From an uncultured Prevotella sp. (GTDB lineage: Bacteria > Bacteroidota > Bacteroidia > Bacteroidales > Bacteroidaceae), in NCBI GenBank assembly GCA_900319715.1, contig ONPM01000006.1, positions 1 to 37,969 of the forward strand: a DNA stretch of 37,969 nucleotides, read 5' to 3'. A program made the translations under genes and the position numbers. A model generated the notes under the pieces. The model had not been told where the DNA came from. It saw only the letters and a list, made by a program, of their open reading frames with translations, and searched no databases. Shown here piece after piece: positions 15,814 to 24,470 of this stretch. Position 1 is the stretch's first letter. Each line of letters opens with the position of its first letter.

Positions 15814-16836
15814 ATGGCTAAAATCGTAACATTGGGCGAGATCATGCTTCGCCTGTCTCCGCAAGGAAACGACCGTTTCATCCAGAGTGAATCATTCCGC
15901 ATCATCCCTGGCGGTGGTGAGGCCAACGTGGCTATCTCTGTGGCTAACTATGGTCACGAGGCTTACTTCGTCAGCAAGTTGCCGAAGCACGAGATCGGCC
16001 AGATTGCCGTCAATGCCCTGCGCCGCTATGGCGTCAACACGGAGTTCATCGCCCGTGGCGGCGACCGCGTGGGTCTGTATTATGCTGAGACTGGCGCCTC
16101 GATGCGTCCCTCAAAGGTGATCTACGACCGTGCCCACTCTTCCATCGCCGAGGCCGTCCCCGCAGACTTCGACTTCGACAAGGTCATGGAGGGCGCTGCC
16201 TGGTTCCACTGGAGCGGCATCACGCCTGCTATCTCTGACAAGGCTGCCGAACTGACCAAACTGGCCTGCGAGGCTGCCAAGCGTCACGGCGTGACCGTCT
16301 CTGTCGACCTGAACTTCCGCAAGAAACTGTGGACCTCTGAGAAGGCTATCTCCATCATGCGCCCGCTTATGAAGTATGTGGATGTCTGCATCGGCAATGA
16401 GGAAGATGCAGAACTCTGCCTGGGCTTCAAGCCCGATGCTGACGTGGAGGGTGGCAAGACCGACGCTGCCGGATACGAGGGTATCTTTAAGCAGATGATG
16501 AAGGAGTTCGGCTTCAAGTATGTCGTCTCTACGCTCCGCGAGTCTTACAGCGCTACGTTCAACGGCTGGAAGGCCCTGATCTACGACGGTAAGGAGTTCT
16601 ATCAGTCAAAGCGCTACGAGATAAACCCGATCATCGACCGCGTGGGTGGTGGCGATTCGTTCTCTGGTGGTCTTATCCACGGTCTGCTCACGAAGAAGAC
16701 TCAGGGCGAGGCCCTCGAATTCGCCGTGGCTGCTTCTGCTCTGAAGCACACCATCAATGGCGACTTCAACCTGGTAAGCGCCGAAGAGGTGGAGAGCCTC
16801 GCTGGCGGTAATGCCAGTGGTCGCGTACAGCGCTAA
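15814..16836 (+). CDS. kdgK: 2-keto-3-deoxygluconate kinase
   Basis: 340 residues, PfkB/ribokinase fold. It phosphorylates KDG at O6 with ATP. The N-terminal GEIMLRLSP and PGGGEANVA segments and the C-terminal DRVGGGDSFSGGLIHGLL signature, with its catalytic Asp, are clear. Fructokinase or another sugar kinase would be the alternative, but linkage to eda and uxaA strongly favours KDG. It heads a two-gene operon with eda after a 51-base spacer that is mostly a heptamer array. Confidence 0.93.
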   Translation: MAKIVTLGEIMLRLSPQGNDRFIQSESFRIIPGGGEANVAISVANYGHEAYFVSKLPKHEIGQIAVNALRRYGVNTEFIARGGDRVGLYYAETGASMRPSKVIYDRAHSSIAEAVPADFDFDKVMEGAAWFHWSGITPAISDKAAELTKLACEAAKRHGVTVSVDLNFRKKLWTSEKAISIMRPLMKYVDVCIGNEEDAELCLGFKPDADVEGGKTDAAGYEGIFKQMMKEFGFKYVVSTLRESYSATFNGWKALIYDGKEFYQSKRYEINPIIDRVGGGDSFSGGLIHGLLTKKTQGEALEFAVAASALKHTINGDFNLVSAEEVESLAGGNASGRVQR

Positions 16837-16842
16837 TCCATC

Positions 16843-16882
16843 GTAAATCGTATATTTTCGTAAATTTTGTAAATCGTAAATC
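16843..16882. repeat. AT-rich heptamer array between kdgK and eda
   Basis: Five irregular units of type GTAAATC/GTATATT fill the spacer from six bases after the kdgK stop to five bases before the eda ATG. Confidence 0.65.
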
Positions 16883-16887
16883 ACAAG

Positions 16888-17556
16888 ATGGCAAAGTTTG
16901 ATAAGATTGCAGTCCTGAAGAAGATCGGCGATACCGGCATGGTGCCCGTATTCTACAACAAGGACCTCGAGACCTGTAAGAATGTAGTGAAGGCCTGCTA
17001 CGAGGGCGGTGTGCGCGCTTTCGAATTCACGAATCGTGGTGACTTCGCCCAGGAAGTGTTCGGCGAACTGGTGAAGTGGGCCGACAAGGAGTGTCCTGAA
17101 CTCGCACTGGGCATTGGCTCTGTGGTCGATGCTCCTACCGCAGCGATGTATATCCAGTTGGGTGCCTGTTTCGTGGTGGGTCCGCTGTTCAATCCTGATA
17201 TCGCTCCTGTGTGCAACCGTCGTCTCGTTCCCTACTGTCCGGGCTGTATGACTGTCAGCGAGATCGGCAAGGCTCAGGAACTGGGTTGTGACCTGACGAA
17301 GGTGTTCCCCGGCGACGTGGTCGGTCCGAACATGGTGAAGGGTCTGAAGGCTCCGATGCCTTGGTCGAAGATCATGGTGACTGGCGGCGTGGCTCCCGAG
17401 GAGGAGAACCTGACGAAGTGGTTCAAGGCTGGCGTGTTCTGCGTCGGCATGGGCTCGAAACTGTTCCCCTCAGAAAAGGTGAAGGCCGGCGACTGGCAGT
17501 ACGTGACCGACAAGTGCAAGGAAGCACTCGGCTATGTGGCCAAGGCTCGCGCCTGA
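16888..17556 (+). CDS. eda: 2-dehydro-3-deoxyphosphogluconate (KDPG) aldolase
   Basis: 222 residues. It cleaves KDPG into pyruvate and glyceraldehyde 3-phosphate, the last step of hexuronate and Entner-Doudoroff metabolism. The family Glu is in RAFEFTNRG and the Schiff-base Lys is in [19 protein letters not shown] and [14 protein letters not shown] are further class I KDPG aldolase segments. It follows kdgK in one operon and is closed by a strong hairpin terminator. Confidence 0.95.
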   Translation: MAKFDKIAVLKKIGDTGMVPVFYNKDLETCKNVVKACYEGGVRAFEFTNRGDFAQEVFGELVKWADKECPELALGIGSVVDAPTAAMYIQLGACFVVGPLFNPDIAPVCNRRLVPYCPGCMTVSEIGKAQELGCDLTKVFPGDVVGPNMVKGLKAPMPWSKIMVTGGVAPEEENLTKWFKAGVFCVGMGSKLFPSEKVKAGDWQYVTDKCKEALGYVAKARA

Positions 17557-17565
17557 TAATTGTTT

Positions 17566-17596
17566 ATCCCCTCTGCCTTTAATGGGTAGGGGGGAT
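17566..17596 (+). terminator. Hairpin terminator after eda
   Basis: Arms 17566-17577 (ATCCCCTCTGCC) and 17585-17596 form a 12-bp stem including two G-T pairs, with a 7-base loop, followed by TCTGTTCTT. It separates eda from the sensor gene at 17610. Confidence 0.75.
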
Positions 17597-17609
17597 TCTG
17601 TTCTTACTC

Positions 17610-20600
17610 ATGAGATTCTGGCTATTCATCATATCAACCATTCTGCTTTCAGCCTGTTCGCGTCCGGATAGGAACGATGTCGACAAGTTGAATGCCCTCT
17701 CCTATGATTATCATTACCGCAACCTCGACTCGGCGCTGTATTACAGTACCCGGGCTTATGACTTGAGCGACGGTTATAGCGAGGGTAGGGCGGAGGCTTG
17801 TAATAATCAGGCCTTTGTCTGTATCGCCAGGATGCAGTATGATCAGGCTGATGAGTGGCTGAACGAGGTGCTTGAGACGAGCGACAACCAAGTGGAGCGC
17901 ATGGTGGCCCATGTGCAGCAGATGCGCCTCTGCCAGCGCCGATCCCGTAACCGCGAGTTCCATGAGTACCGTCAACTTGCCGATGAGGCCCTGAGTCGTA
18001 TCGACGAGGAGCGTCACCTACTCTCCCCACGTCAGCAGCGCCGGCTGCGCTATGCAGAGAGTGAATATGCCATTGTCAACTCCACCTATTATTATTATGT
18101 AGGCCTGGAGCACCAGAGCATCGAGGCCCTGCGCGCCATCAACCCCAACGAAGTGCAACGCGACACCGCCCAGATGCTCAACTACCTGTATAACATCGGT
18201 GCGGGCGGCATCATCACTCAAGGCACGCAGCGGGAGATCAACCAGTTGGAGTTCGACCACCTCATGCGCTGCTTCCTCCTGGCCCGTCAGGCTGACTACC
18301 CCTTCTTCGCAGCCAACTCTCTTGAGGCCATCTCCGAGCACTTGATGAACCCTGACTACCGTCGTCAGTTGCTCGCAGACAACCTGCCTGCGATGAAATT
18401 CATCAACCCTGAGGGTGTTGACGAGGAGATGCTGGCAGGATGGCTGGCAGAGAATGCACTCACTATTTTCGAACACTATGGCGACGTCTACCAGATAGCA
18501 GGCGCCTACCGTACACTCGCTTCCTGCTTCCGGCAGATAGGCGACTACGAGTCGGCGCTCTTTAATTTGGAGCAGGCCCTGTCAGACTCGCTCATCTACC
18601 AGGCTCCAGACCTGGTAGCCTCTATCCGCGAACAACTTAGCGTAGCCTATGCAGCCATCGACGACAAACAACAGAGCGATTACAACCGTAACCTATATCT
18701 CGACCTGCAGGAAACCACCCGCCAGGACCGTCAACTGGAGGCCCGTGCGAGTCAGTACGAGAAGACCTCGGTGCAGTTGAACATCATGCTGGGCGCCGTC
18801 GTCATCGCCATCTGCCTGCTCACGTTCCTGCTCTGGCTCTTCAACCACATGAATCGCCGCAAACGGCGTGAGGACATCCCTGACGACCTCTTTGAACAAC
18901 GGCACGAGCAACTGGCTGTACAGCGGCTTAGGGTGGAGAATGGCGAGCGACTCAGTCTGGAGCAGCGTGCCAAGATCTCCCTCGTCAATAGCATCACGCC
19001 ATTTATCGACCGCATCATCCACGAGGCGAATGACAAGAACCTGATGACCGGCGAGCAGAGTGAGGAGAAACTCGATTATATCCGTGAACTCACGGACCAA
19101 ATCAACGAATACAACGATGTGCTGACCTATTGGATTCAGTTGCGTCAGGGCGACCTGAGTCTCCATATCGAGAGTTTCCCGCTACAGTCGCTCTTCGACC
19201 TCCTATCGAAAGGGCGGACGTCGTTCCTGATGAAAGGCGTCACCCTCGATGTACAGCCTACGGAAACCATGGTCAAGGCCGACAAGGTGCTCACGCTCTT
19301 CATGCTCAACACGCTGGCCGACAATGCCCGTAAGTTTACGCCCCGTGATGGCCGTGTCAGCATCTTTGCCACCGACCTTGACGACCGTGTGGAGATTGCT
19401 GTCGAAGATACGGGACAAGGTATGACGGAGGAACAACTCGACCATCTCTTCGATGCCAAGCCGATTTTCGACAACGAAGGTACTCTCAAATCTTCAACCT
19501 CCAACCTCCAGCCTCAAACCTCTCACGGTTTCGGTCTGCTCAATTGCAAGGGCATCATCGAGAAGTATCGCAAGGTAAGCCAGATATTCTCTGTCTGTTC
19601 TATGAGCGCCACCAGCACCATAAGCCATGGGAGCCGCATCAGTTTCACCCTGCCCAAAGGCATCATGAAAATGCTCATCACGCTATTGACGATTTGCGGA
19701 TTGATGCTTGTTAATCTGCCTGCAGCAGCACAACCCACCGTCTCGAATCATACCTCTCACCTCTTACCTCTTACCTCATACCTCTCTCGGGCACAGGCCT
19801 TCGCCGATTCGGCTTATTACTCTAATATCAGCGGTAACTACGAGCGCACGCTGCAGTTTGCCGACTCCTGCCGGTATTATCTCAACGCCCACTATCGGCA
19901 ACTCCGTCCAGGTGGTCGTTACCTGATGCGGCAGATGGGTAATCCCTCGCTGATGGCACCGGAGATCAAGTGGTTCCACGATAGTCTCAAGACCGACTAT
20001 CAGGTGATTCTTGATATGCGTAATGAGAGTGCCGTCGCAGCCCTCTCGCTCCACCAATGGCAGATATACAGTTACAATAATCGTATTTATACACAACTGT
20101 TCAAGGAGATGTCGGCAGATAATTCCTTGGATGACTACTGCCGCACGATGCAACAGTCACAGACCAACAAGACCATTGCTGTCATACTGCTTGTTCTCTT
20201 GTTGTTGGCCATCGTTCCTGCCTATTACCTGCTCTATTACCGTCATCGTCTCTACGACCGGTTCCTGCGTGATCAGCAACGGCAGAGCAGCCTTGAAATT
20301 CTCGACGATGAGATCCGAAAGGCTGAACTCGAAGATGGCAATCTGCACATCTCGAATGCGGTGCTCGACAATTGTCTCTCCACGCTGAAGCACGAAACGA
20401 TGTACTATCCCTCCCGTATCCGTCAACTGCTCGACGCCCACGAGGTGGAGGCCTTGGGTGAGGTGACATGCTATTATCGTGAACTCTATGGCGTGCTCAG
20501 TCGTCAGGCCATGCGGCAGGTGGAACGGGCCACGTTGCATCTCAAACCTCTCGAGGGAGGTGTTCTGGGTGATGAGACGCTCATACGCTATCTCTACGAA

Positions 20601-20909
20601 ATCCTGCGGCGCCAGTCTGGTCAGCAGAAAATCGTCAAACAATTCACGCCACGTAACGACCGTTATGTGGAGGTTAGAATCCCTATGCCGCAACTTCGGC
20701 TTACCCCAGAACAGGCCACGGATCTCTTCACGCCCTCAAAGGAGCACATCCCCTTCCTGCTTTGTCGTCAGATCGTCAGGGATCACGGCGAGGCCACGAA
20801 CCGTCGTGGCTGTGGTATCTACGCAGAGGTCATCGATGTTGTGACCAATATCATCATTACCCTCCCTGCCGCCAATGTAACAAATCGTAAATCTGTAAAT
20901 CGTAAATAA
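17610..20909 (+). CDS. Double-module membrane sensor (DUF5112/DUF5113-type kinase)
   Basis: 1099 residues. A lipoprotein-type signal (lipobox LLSAC, Cys16) leads a helical TPR-like sensor region to about residue 388. TM1 (about 391-413) leads to a cytoplasmic module with a HATPase domain (N box DNARKFTP, G1 EDTGQGMT, G2 GFGLLNCKG) but no standard H box. A second signal/membrane-like segment (about 686-708) starts a second extracytoplasmic region, then TM3 (about 855-875) and a second cytoplasmic module with H928 in LKHETMYYP and no intact ATP-binding boxes. This matches the long Bacteroidales proteins carrying DUF5112 and DUF5113. Two heptamer arrays are inserted in frame, and the last residues (VTNRKSVNRK) come from a third. 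The response regulator follows. Confidence 0.85.
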   Translation: MRFWLFIISTILLSACSRPDRNDVDKLNALSYDYHYRNLDSALYYSTRAYDLSDGYSEGRAEACNNQAFVCIARMQYDQADEWLNEVLETSDNQVERMVAHVQQMRLCQRRSRNREFHEYRQLADEALSRIDEERHLLSPRQQRRLRYAESEYAIVNSTYYYYVGLEHQSIEALRAINPNEVQRDTAQMLNYLYNIGAGGIITQGTQREINQLEFDHLMRCFLLARQADYPFFAANSLEAISEHLMNPDYRRQLLADNLPAMKFINPEGVDEEMLAGWLAENALTIFEHYGDVYQIAGAYRTLASCFRQIGDYESALFNLEQALSDSLIYQAPDLVASIREQLSVAYAAIDDKQQSDYNRNLYLDLQETTRQDRQLEARASQYEKTSVQLNIMLGAVVIAICLLTFLLWLFNHMNRRKRREDIPDDLFEQRHEQLAVQRLRVENGERLSLEQRAKISLVNSITPFIDRIIHEANDKNLMTGEQSEEKLDYIRELTDQINEYNDVLTYWIQLRQGDLSLHIESFPLQSLFDLLSKGRTSFLMKGVTLDVQPTETMVKADKVLTLFMLNTLADNARKFTPRDGRVSIFATDLDDRVEIAVEDTGQGMTEEQLDHLFDAKPIFDNEGTLKSSTSNLQPQTSHGFGLLNCKGIIEKYRKVSQIFSVCSMSATSTISHGSRISFTLPKGIMKMLITLLTICGLMLVNLPAAAQPTVSNHTSHLLPLTSYLSRAQAFADSAYYSNISGNYERTLQFADSCRYYLNAHYRQLRPGGRYLMRQMGNPSLMAPEIKWFHDSLKTDYQVILDMRNESAVAALSLHQWQIYSYNNRIYTQLFKEMSADNSLDDYCRTMQQSQTNKTIAVILLVLLLLAIVPAYYLLYYRHRLYDRFLRDQQRQSSLEILDDEIRKAELEDGNLHISNAVLDNCLSTLKHETMYYPSRIRQLLDAHEVEALGEVTCYYRELYGVLSRQAMRQVERATLHLKPLEGGVLGDETLIRYLYEILRRQSGQQKIVKQFTPRNDRYVEVRIPMPQLRLTPEQATDLFTPSKEHIPFLLCRQIVRDHGEATNRRGCGIYAEVIDVVTNIIITLPAANVTNRKSVNRK
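19485..19526 (+). repeat. 42-bp heptamer array in the ATP-lid region of the sensor kinase
   Basis: Six 7-mers of type CTCCAAC/CTCAAAC on the coding strand, translated as residues about 626-639. The insert lies between the G1 box and the GFGL box of the HATPase domain, a naturally variable lid. Confidence 0.8.
19747..19788 (+). repeat. 42-bp heptamer array after the internal signal-like segment
   Basis: Six 7-mers of type CTCTTAC/CTCTCAC with almost perfect 7-base phasing. They encode the SHLLPLTSYLSR region just after the second signal-like segment of the sensor. Closely matches the array at 24300, which lies in the opposite orientation. Confidence 0.85.
20877..20909 (+). repeat. AT-rich heptamer array at the sensor gene 3' end
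   Basis: About four units of type GTAAATC(T). They encode the last ten or so residues and the TAA stop, and end close to the response-regulator ATG at 20914. Preceded by TGCCGCCAAT (20867-20876), also found before the arrays at 34059 and 36227. Confidence 0.7.
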
Positions 20910-20913
20910 CAAC

Positions 20914-21633
20914 ATGGATCATTTCAAAGTCATTATCGTTGAGGATGTGCCCCTCGAACTGAAAGGCACCCTCGGTATAGTCCGCTCTGACATCCCAGAG
21001 GCGGAAGTGATTGGTACAGCAGACACGGAACCAGCCTACTGGCGACTGCTCAAACAGCAAGTGCCCGACCTCGTGCTGCTTGATCTCGGCCTTGGGGGAT
21101 CTACCACCGTCGGCGTGGAGATCTGTCGTCACACGAAGGAACTGCACCCTCAAGTGAAGGTGCTGATCTTCACGGGTGAGATCCTGAATGAGAAACTGTG
21201 GGTGGACGTGCTGGATGCCGGGGCTGACGGTATTATTCTGAAGACTGGCGAGTTGCTGACTCGTCGTGATGTCTCGGCCGTGATGGATGGCAAGCAACTG
21301 GTGTTCAACGAGCCTATCCTCGAGAAGATCGTCGAGCGTTTCAAAGCCTCTGTCAGCGGCAAGATTGTCAAGCAGGAGGCATTGGTGAACTACGAGATTG
21401 ACGAATATGACGAGCGTTTCCTTCGTCATCTTGCCTTAGGCTATACCAAGGAACAGATCACCAATCTGCGGGGCATGCCTTTCGGCGTGAAGAGCCTTGA
21501 GAAACGACAGAACGAACTTATCCAGAAACTCTTCCCAGAGGGCAGTGGTGGCATCAATGCGACGCGCCTGGTCGTCAGAGCCATCGAACTCCGCATCCTT
21601 GACATCGACAACCTGCATCCCGATGAAGAATAG
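20914..21633 (+). CDS. Response regulator with LuxR-like output domain
   Basis: 239 residues. The receiver domain (1-125) has E10/D11, phospho-acceptor D57 in LVLLDLGLGG, and a Lys in ADGIILKTGE. The C-terminal region (about 170-225; FLRHLALGYTKEQITNL...VKSLEKRQNELIQKLF) resembles a divergent LuxR-type HTH of the kind found in Bacteroidetes regulators. It starts four bases after the sensor gene, so the two form a two-component pair. The next gene overlaps its end by 11 bases. Target genes are not evident. Confidence 0.9.
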   Translation: MDHFKVIIVEDVPLELKGTLGIVRSDIPEAEVIGTADTEPAYWRLLKQQVPDLVLLDLGLGGSTTVGVEICRHTKELHPQVKVLIFTGEILNEKLWVDVLDAGADGIILKTGELLTRRDVSAVMDGKQLVFNEPILEKIVERFKASVSGKIVKQEALVNYEIDEYDERFLRHLALGYTKEQITNLRGMPFGVKSLEKRQNELIQKLFPEGSGGINATRLVVRAIELRILDIDNLHPDEE

Positions 21634-22249
21634 CGTCATTCGCCATACCCGCAATCGTCTTGCCCTGTTGGCCTTTGGGCTGATGGTGGGTGAGGTGTTG
21701 CTCATCATCCTCTCGTGGCTCCTTTCGGCCACGAGGATGGAGGGTGTGCGCTCATTGCTCTCCAGTGAGGGCATCCGCTGGTTCTTCGGCTCCTTTGAGT
21801 CCATGATTGGCTCACCACTGCTCGTATGGATCATCCTGCTGCTCAGTGCCTTGGGCTGCATGCAGAAGAGTGGGGTAGCCCAATGCTTTACCTTTTCACA
21901 TTTTCGCCTTCTCACTTTCCGCGATCGGCTGGCAATCCGCGTTGCCTTGGTGTTTCTGATAATCTATCTCGTCATCCTGGCATTGCTCACGCTGACACCT
22001 CATGCCATCCTTCTGTCGGCTACGGGCCATCTTTTCCCTTCTGCCTTCAGTCGCAGCCTCATTCCTGCTATTGCCTTTGGCCTTTGTCTGGTATCTGTTA
22101 CTTTCGGTCTTGTGTCAGGCCGTCTCCATAGTCTCACCGACATCTTCGATGCCCTTAGCAGTGGTGTCGCCCATGGCGCACCCATCATCATTGTCTACCT
22201 TTTCGCCATCCAACTCTACGCCTCCCTCCGTTTCGTCTTCTATCTGTAA
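21623..22249 (+). CDS. Short AbgT-like integral membrane protein
   Basis: 208 residues with about five to six hydrophobic helices. The ATG at 21623 overlaps the response-regulator gene by 11 bases, implying coupling. The N-terminal part (RLALLAFGLMVGEVLLIILSW, RSLLSSEGIRWFFGSFESMIG, LVWIILLLSALGCMQKSGV) looks like the first helices of AbgT-family transporters, including their SLLSxEGxRW-like stretch, but the protein is well under half the usual length of about 500 residues. It is not obviously broken. It may be a transporter-derived membrane sensor partner or a distinct family. Confidence 0.7.
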   Translation: MKNSVIRHTRNRLALLAFGLMVGEVLLIILSWLLSATRMEGVRSLLSSEGIRWFFGSFESMIGSPLLVWIILLLSALGCMQKSGVAQCFTFSHFRLLTFRDRLAIRVALVFLIIYLVILALLTLTPHAILLSATGHLFPSAFSRSLIPAIAFGLCLVSVTFGLVSGRLHSLTDIFDALSSGVAHGAPIIIVYLFAIQLYASLRFVFYL

Positions 22250-22291
22250 ATGCCTTCCATGAGTCAGGTAAGGCGACCCATAGAAGGCATT
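22249..22291. terminator. Bidirectional terminator between convergent genes
   Basis: Arms 22249-22261 and 22279-22291 (AATGCCTTCCATG versus CATAGAAGGCATT) pair at 12 of 13 positions with a 17-base loop. T-rich sequence follows on the plus side. It lies between the AbgT-like gene and the facing SpoIIE-like gene. The TAGAAGGCAT core resembles the 22-bp repeat at 37820-37880. Confidence 0.6.
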
Positions 22292-22311
22292 CTTTCACTA
22301 ATTTTTGATGT

Positions 22312-24381
22312 TTACTTCCTGCCGATGACCATCATGGTGAGGTCGTTGGCCTGTGGTGTGGAGCCTGTATAGTCGTCGACTGCCTTCTGGATATTCTGCA
22401 AGAATGGCTCTGGACGCTCATTGACCTTGAAGGCTTGGAGGGCCATGCCACGGAGATGCTTGTCGCCGAGGGGCTTGCCGTCGGCATCTGTGGCCTCGGC
22501 AACACCATTGGCATACAGGAACAACCACTTACCTTTGGCAAGGGTCGTCTGATGAGTGGTATAGGCATAGCCCGCCTGTGTACCAACGGGCTCACCGTCA
22601 CAGTCGGGCAGTAACGTGAGTTCCTTGTCGGATAGCAGCGGCGTATTGTTGCCGGCATTGCAGTATTGCAACAGGCCACTGGTCATGTCGAGCGATCCCA
22701 CGAGGATACGTACGGGCATGTGTTTGCCGTCGCTGATGGCTTCGTTGATGGCTGTGATGATGTGTTCTGGGTTGGTATCAATGGAGGCTGCCGTGCGGAA
22801 TTGTGCCCACGTCATGGCAGAGGTGGTGGCTGCTGTCACACCTTTGCCCGTAGCACTGCCAATGGCGAAGATGAGGGCGTCACCTTGCTGGACTGCTCCA
22901 CAGAAACAACTTCCAGCCATCGTGCCGGGTGTCTGTGAAACGAGCAGGGTGAGGTCATCACGTTGTGGGAGTTGCTGCTCATGAGCAACGTACTGGCTGA
23001 TGGCAGCGGCAATACGCTGCTCGGTCTCTGTACGGGAACGTTCGGTGGCGGCTGTCTCCAGTTCACCAATGTCCTTGCGCAGTTCCCTGTGGGCCAGATG
23101 GAGTTGGTAGTGGTGGTAACGACGGTAGAATACGTAACCGATGACGGCCAAGAAAATCAGTCCTATAAGTCCGAGCACCGCCAACTGATGACGGCGTGTA
23201 GCAGCAACTTGCTGTTCGCCGAGTTCCTCGACCTTTCTGACGATGACAGCCTGTTCGGCAGCATCTATTTCCTTGGCGCGCTGGAAGGCGTTGGTGAGCG
23301 AGTCGCAGAGCAACATGCTGACAGCAACGGCACTATCACGGCGACCTGCCAGAAGGTTGGCCTGATACTTCTTCAGTACTAGCGATCGGATATTGTCGAG
23401 TGAGTAACTGTTGTCGCCTTCACCCAACAGAGCATCGAGGCTTTGGTAATTATCTGCAGCCTCTCCCCAACGCTCGGCAGCGATAAGGTAGTCGTTGGCA
23501 AGGATACGCCCCTCAGGAGTCTTGGCGTATTGTGAGGTGAGAAAAGCGTCAAAGGCCTTTGCTGCCTCGTCGTCTTTGTCTAGTCCTTCGAGGGCCTGTG
23601 CCTGGTAGAGGTTGTACCGGGCCTGCTGCTTGTCGATATACTCAGAACTGATACCTGGGCGCTGCTCGTACTCGCTGATCATCTCGCTGAAGTGGCTGTT
23701 CCACTTGAGGGCTTCACGGTATTGGCCTATGTAGTTACAGGCATAGACGATGTTGATGAGCCCGGCGATGGCATCCTTGTAAGCCTCGTCGGTACGGTTC
23801 TTCTTCACGTTGTCCAGATGCCTCTCATAAGCCTTGTCGAAGCCGTCGGCAGTGGCTTCGCCCGAAGTGCCGAGGCCAGCCTGACAGCAACCGATATAGA
23901 TAAGTAGGTTCACATAGTCGCTGGTGGTGTCGCATTGCAGTTCCTCTAACTGTCGCACTACAGGGGTGGCAATTTTCAGACCGTTCTCATAGTCGCCTCT
24001 GACGGCCATGAGGTTAGCCAGATGGCTGGCGGCCTTGGCAAGGATCTCCGAGTCATCAGTACCTGCGGCCTTGAGGGCGGTATTATAGTAGAACTCAGCC
24101 ATACGACGGTGGTTAGTCCTGTCGCTGGCATAGCCCTGCCAATAGTAGGCTTGGGCGGGAGTCATGCTTCCTTTGGCTTCAAGACTGTCAGCCAGTGATA
24201 TCAGCCGTTGGTAGTCCTTGGCCTTGTGAGCGGCCTTTATGAGTTGCTCTGCCCTTGCACTCTCCTCCTGGCTGGGATTGTTGCCGCAGGAGGAAATAAT
24301 GAAGAGGTAAGAGGTGAGAGGTATGAGGTAAGAGATGACTCCAACCCACACCTTCGACCATTTGCTACTATTCGTAATCAT
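22312..24381 (-). CDS. TPR lipoprotein with SpoIIE-like pseudophosphatase domain
   Basis: 689 residues. A lipoprotein signal (lipid Cys32 in IISSC) is followed by a helical TPR-like region (40-390), one membrane helix (about 400-419), a coiled segment and a C-terminal PP2C/SpoIIE domain (475-689). The fold motifs remain recognisable but metal-binding acids are replaced: the GGDFYD site reads GSCFCG (490-495), the GD-x-SGKG site reads GSATGKG with S509, TDG reads ANG with N625, and DDxT reads NDLT with N679. Catalysis is therefore unlikely; a binding or scaffold role fits better. The hydrophobic core of its signal peptide is encoded by a heptamer array. It lies downstream of the GH94 gene on the same strand, 87 bases away, with no promoter seen between. 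Confidence 0.85.
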   Translation of the reverse strand: MITNSSKWSKVWVGVISYLIPLTSYLFIISSCGNNPSQEESARAEQLIKAAHKAKDYQRLISLADSLEAKGSMTPAQAYYWQGYASDRTNHRRMAEFYYNTALKAAGTDDSEILAKAASHLANLMAVRGDYENGLKIATPVVRQLEELQCDTTSDYVNLLIYIGCCQAGLGTSGEATADGFDKAYERHLDNVKKNRTDEAYKDAIAGLINIVYACNYIGQYREALKWNSHFSEMISEYEQRPGISSEYIDKQQARYNLYQAQALEGLDKDDEAAKAFDAFLTSQYAKTPEGRILANDYLIAAERWGEAADNYQSLDALLGEGDNSYSLDNIRSLVLKKYQANLLAGRRDSAVAVSMLLCDSLTNAFQRAKEIDAAEQAVIVRKVEELGEQQVAATRRHQLAVLGLIGLIFLAVIGYVFYRRYHHYQLHLAHRELRKDIGELETAATERSRTETEQRIAAAISQYVAHEQQLPQRDDLTLLVSQTPGTMAGSCFCGAVQQGDALIFAIGSATGKGVTAATTSAMTWAQFRTAASIDTNPEHIITAINEAISDGKHMPVRILVGSLDMTSGLLQYCNAGNNTPLLSDKELTLLPDCDGEPVGTQAGYAYTTHQTTLAKGKWLFLYANGVAEATDADGKPLGDKHLRGMALQAFKVNERPEPFLQNIQKAVDDYTGSTPQANDLTMMVIGRK
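24300..24341 (-). repeat. 42-bp heptamer array encoding a signal-peptide core
   Basis: Six 7-mers, read GTAAGAG/GTGAGAG on the plus strand. On the coding minus strand they give the SYLIPLTSYLF segment of the lipoprotein signal. Nearly the same units and peptide occur at 19747 in another gene. Confidence 0.85.
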
Positions 24382-24428
24382 CTTGTACGTTGAAATTTTA
24401 AATGTGTGATTACTCTGCCCTATAACTG

Positions 24429-24470
24429 ATCATCTGTATACCGTAAACAGTAAACCGTAAACAATAAACT
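24429..24470. repeat. 42-bp heptamer array between GH94 and SpoIIE-like genes
   Basis: Six 7-mers of type GTAAACA/GTAAACC. The last unit contains part of the TAG stop of the GH94 gene (24469-24471 on the minus strand). Confidence 0.75.

Noticed and set aside
17610-20909. Artificial fusion of two kinase genes
   Set aside because: The two-module plan with two signal-like segments fits known long DUF5112/DUF5113 proteins and the frame is open throughout.
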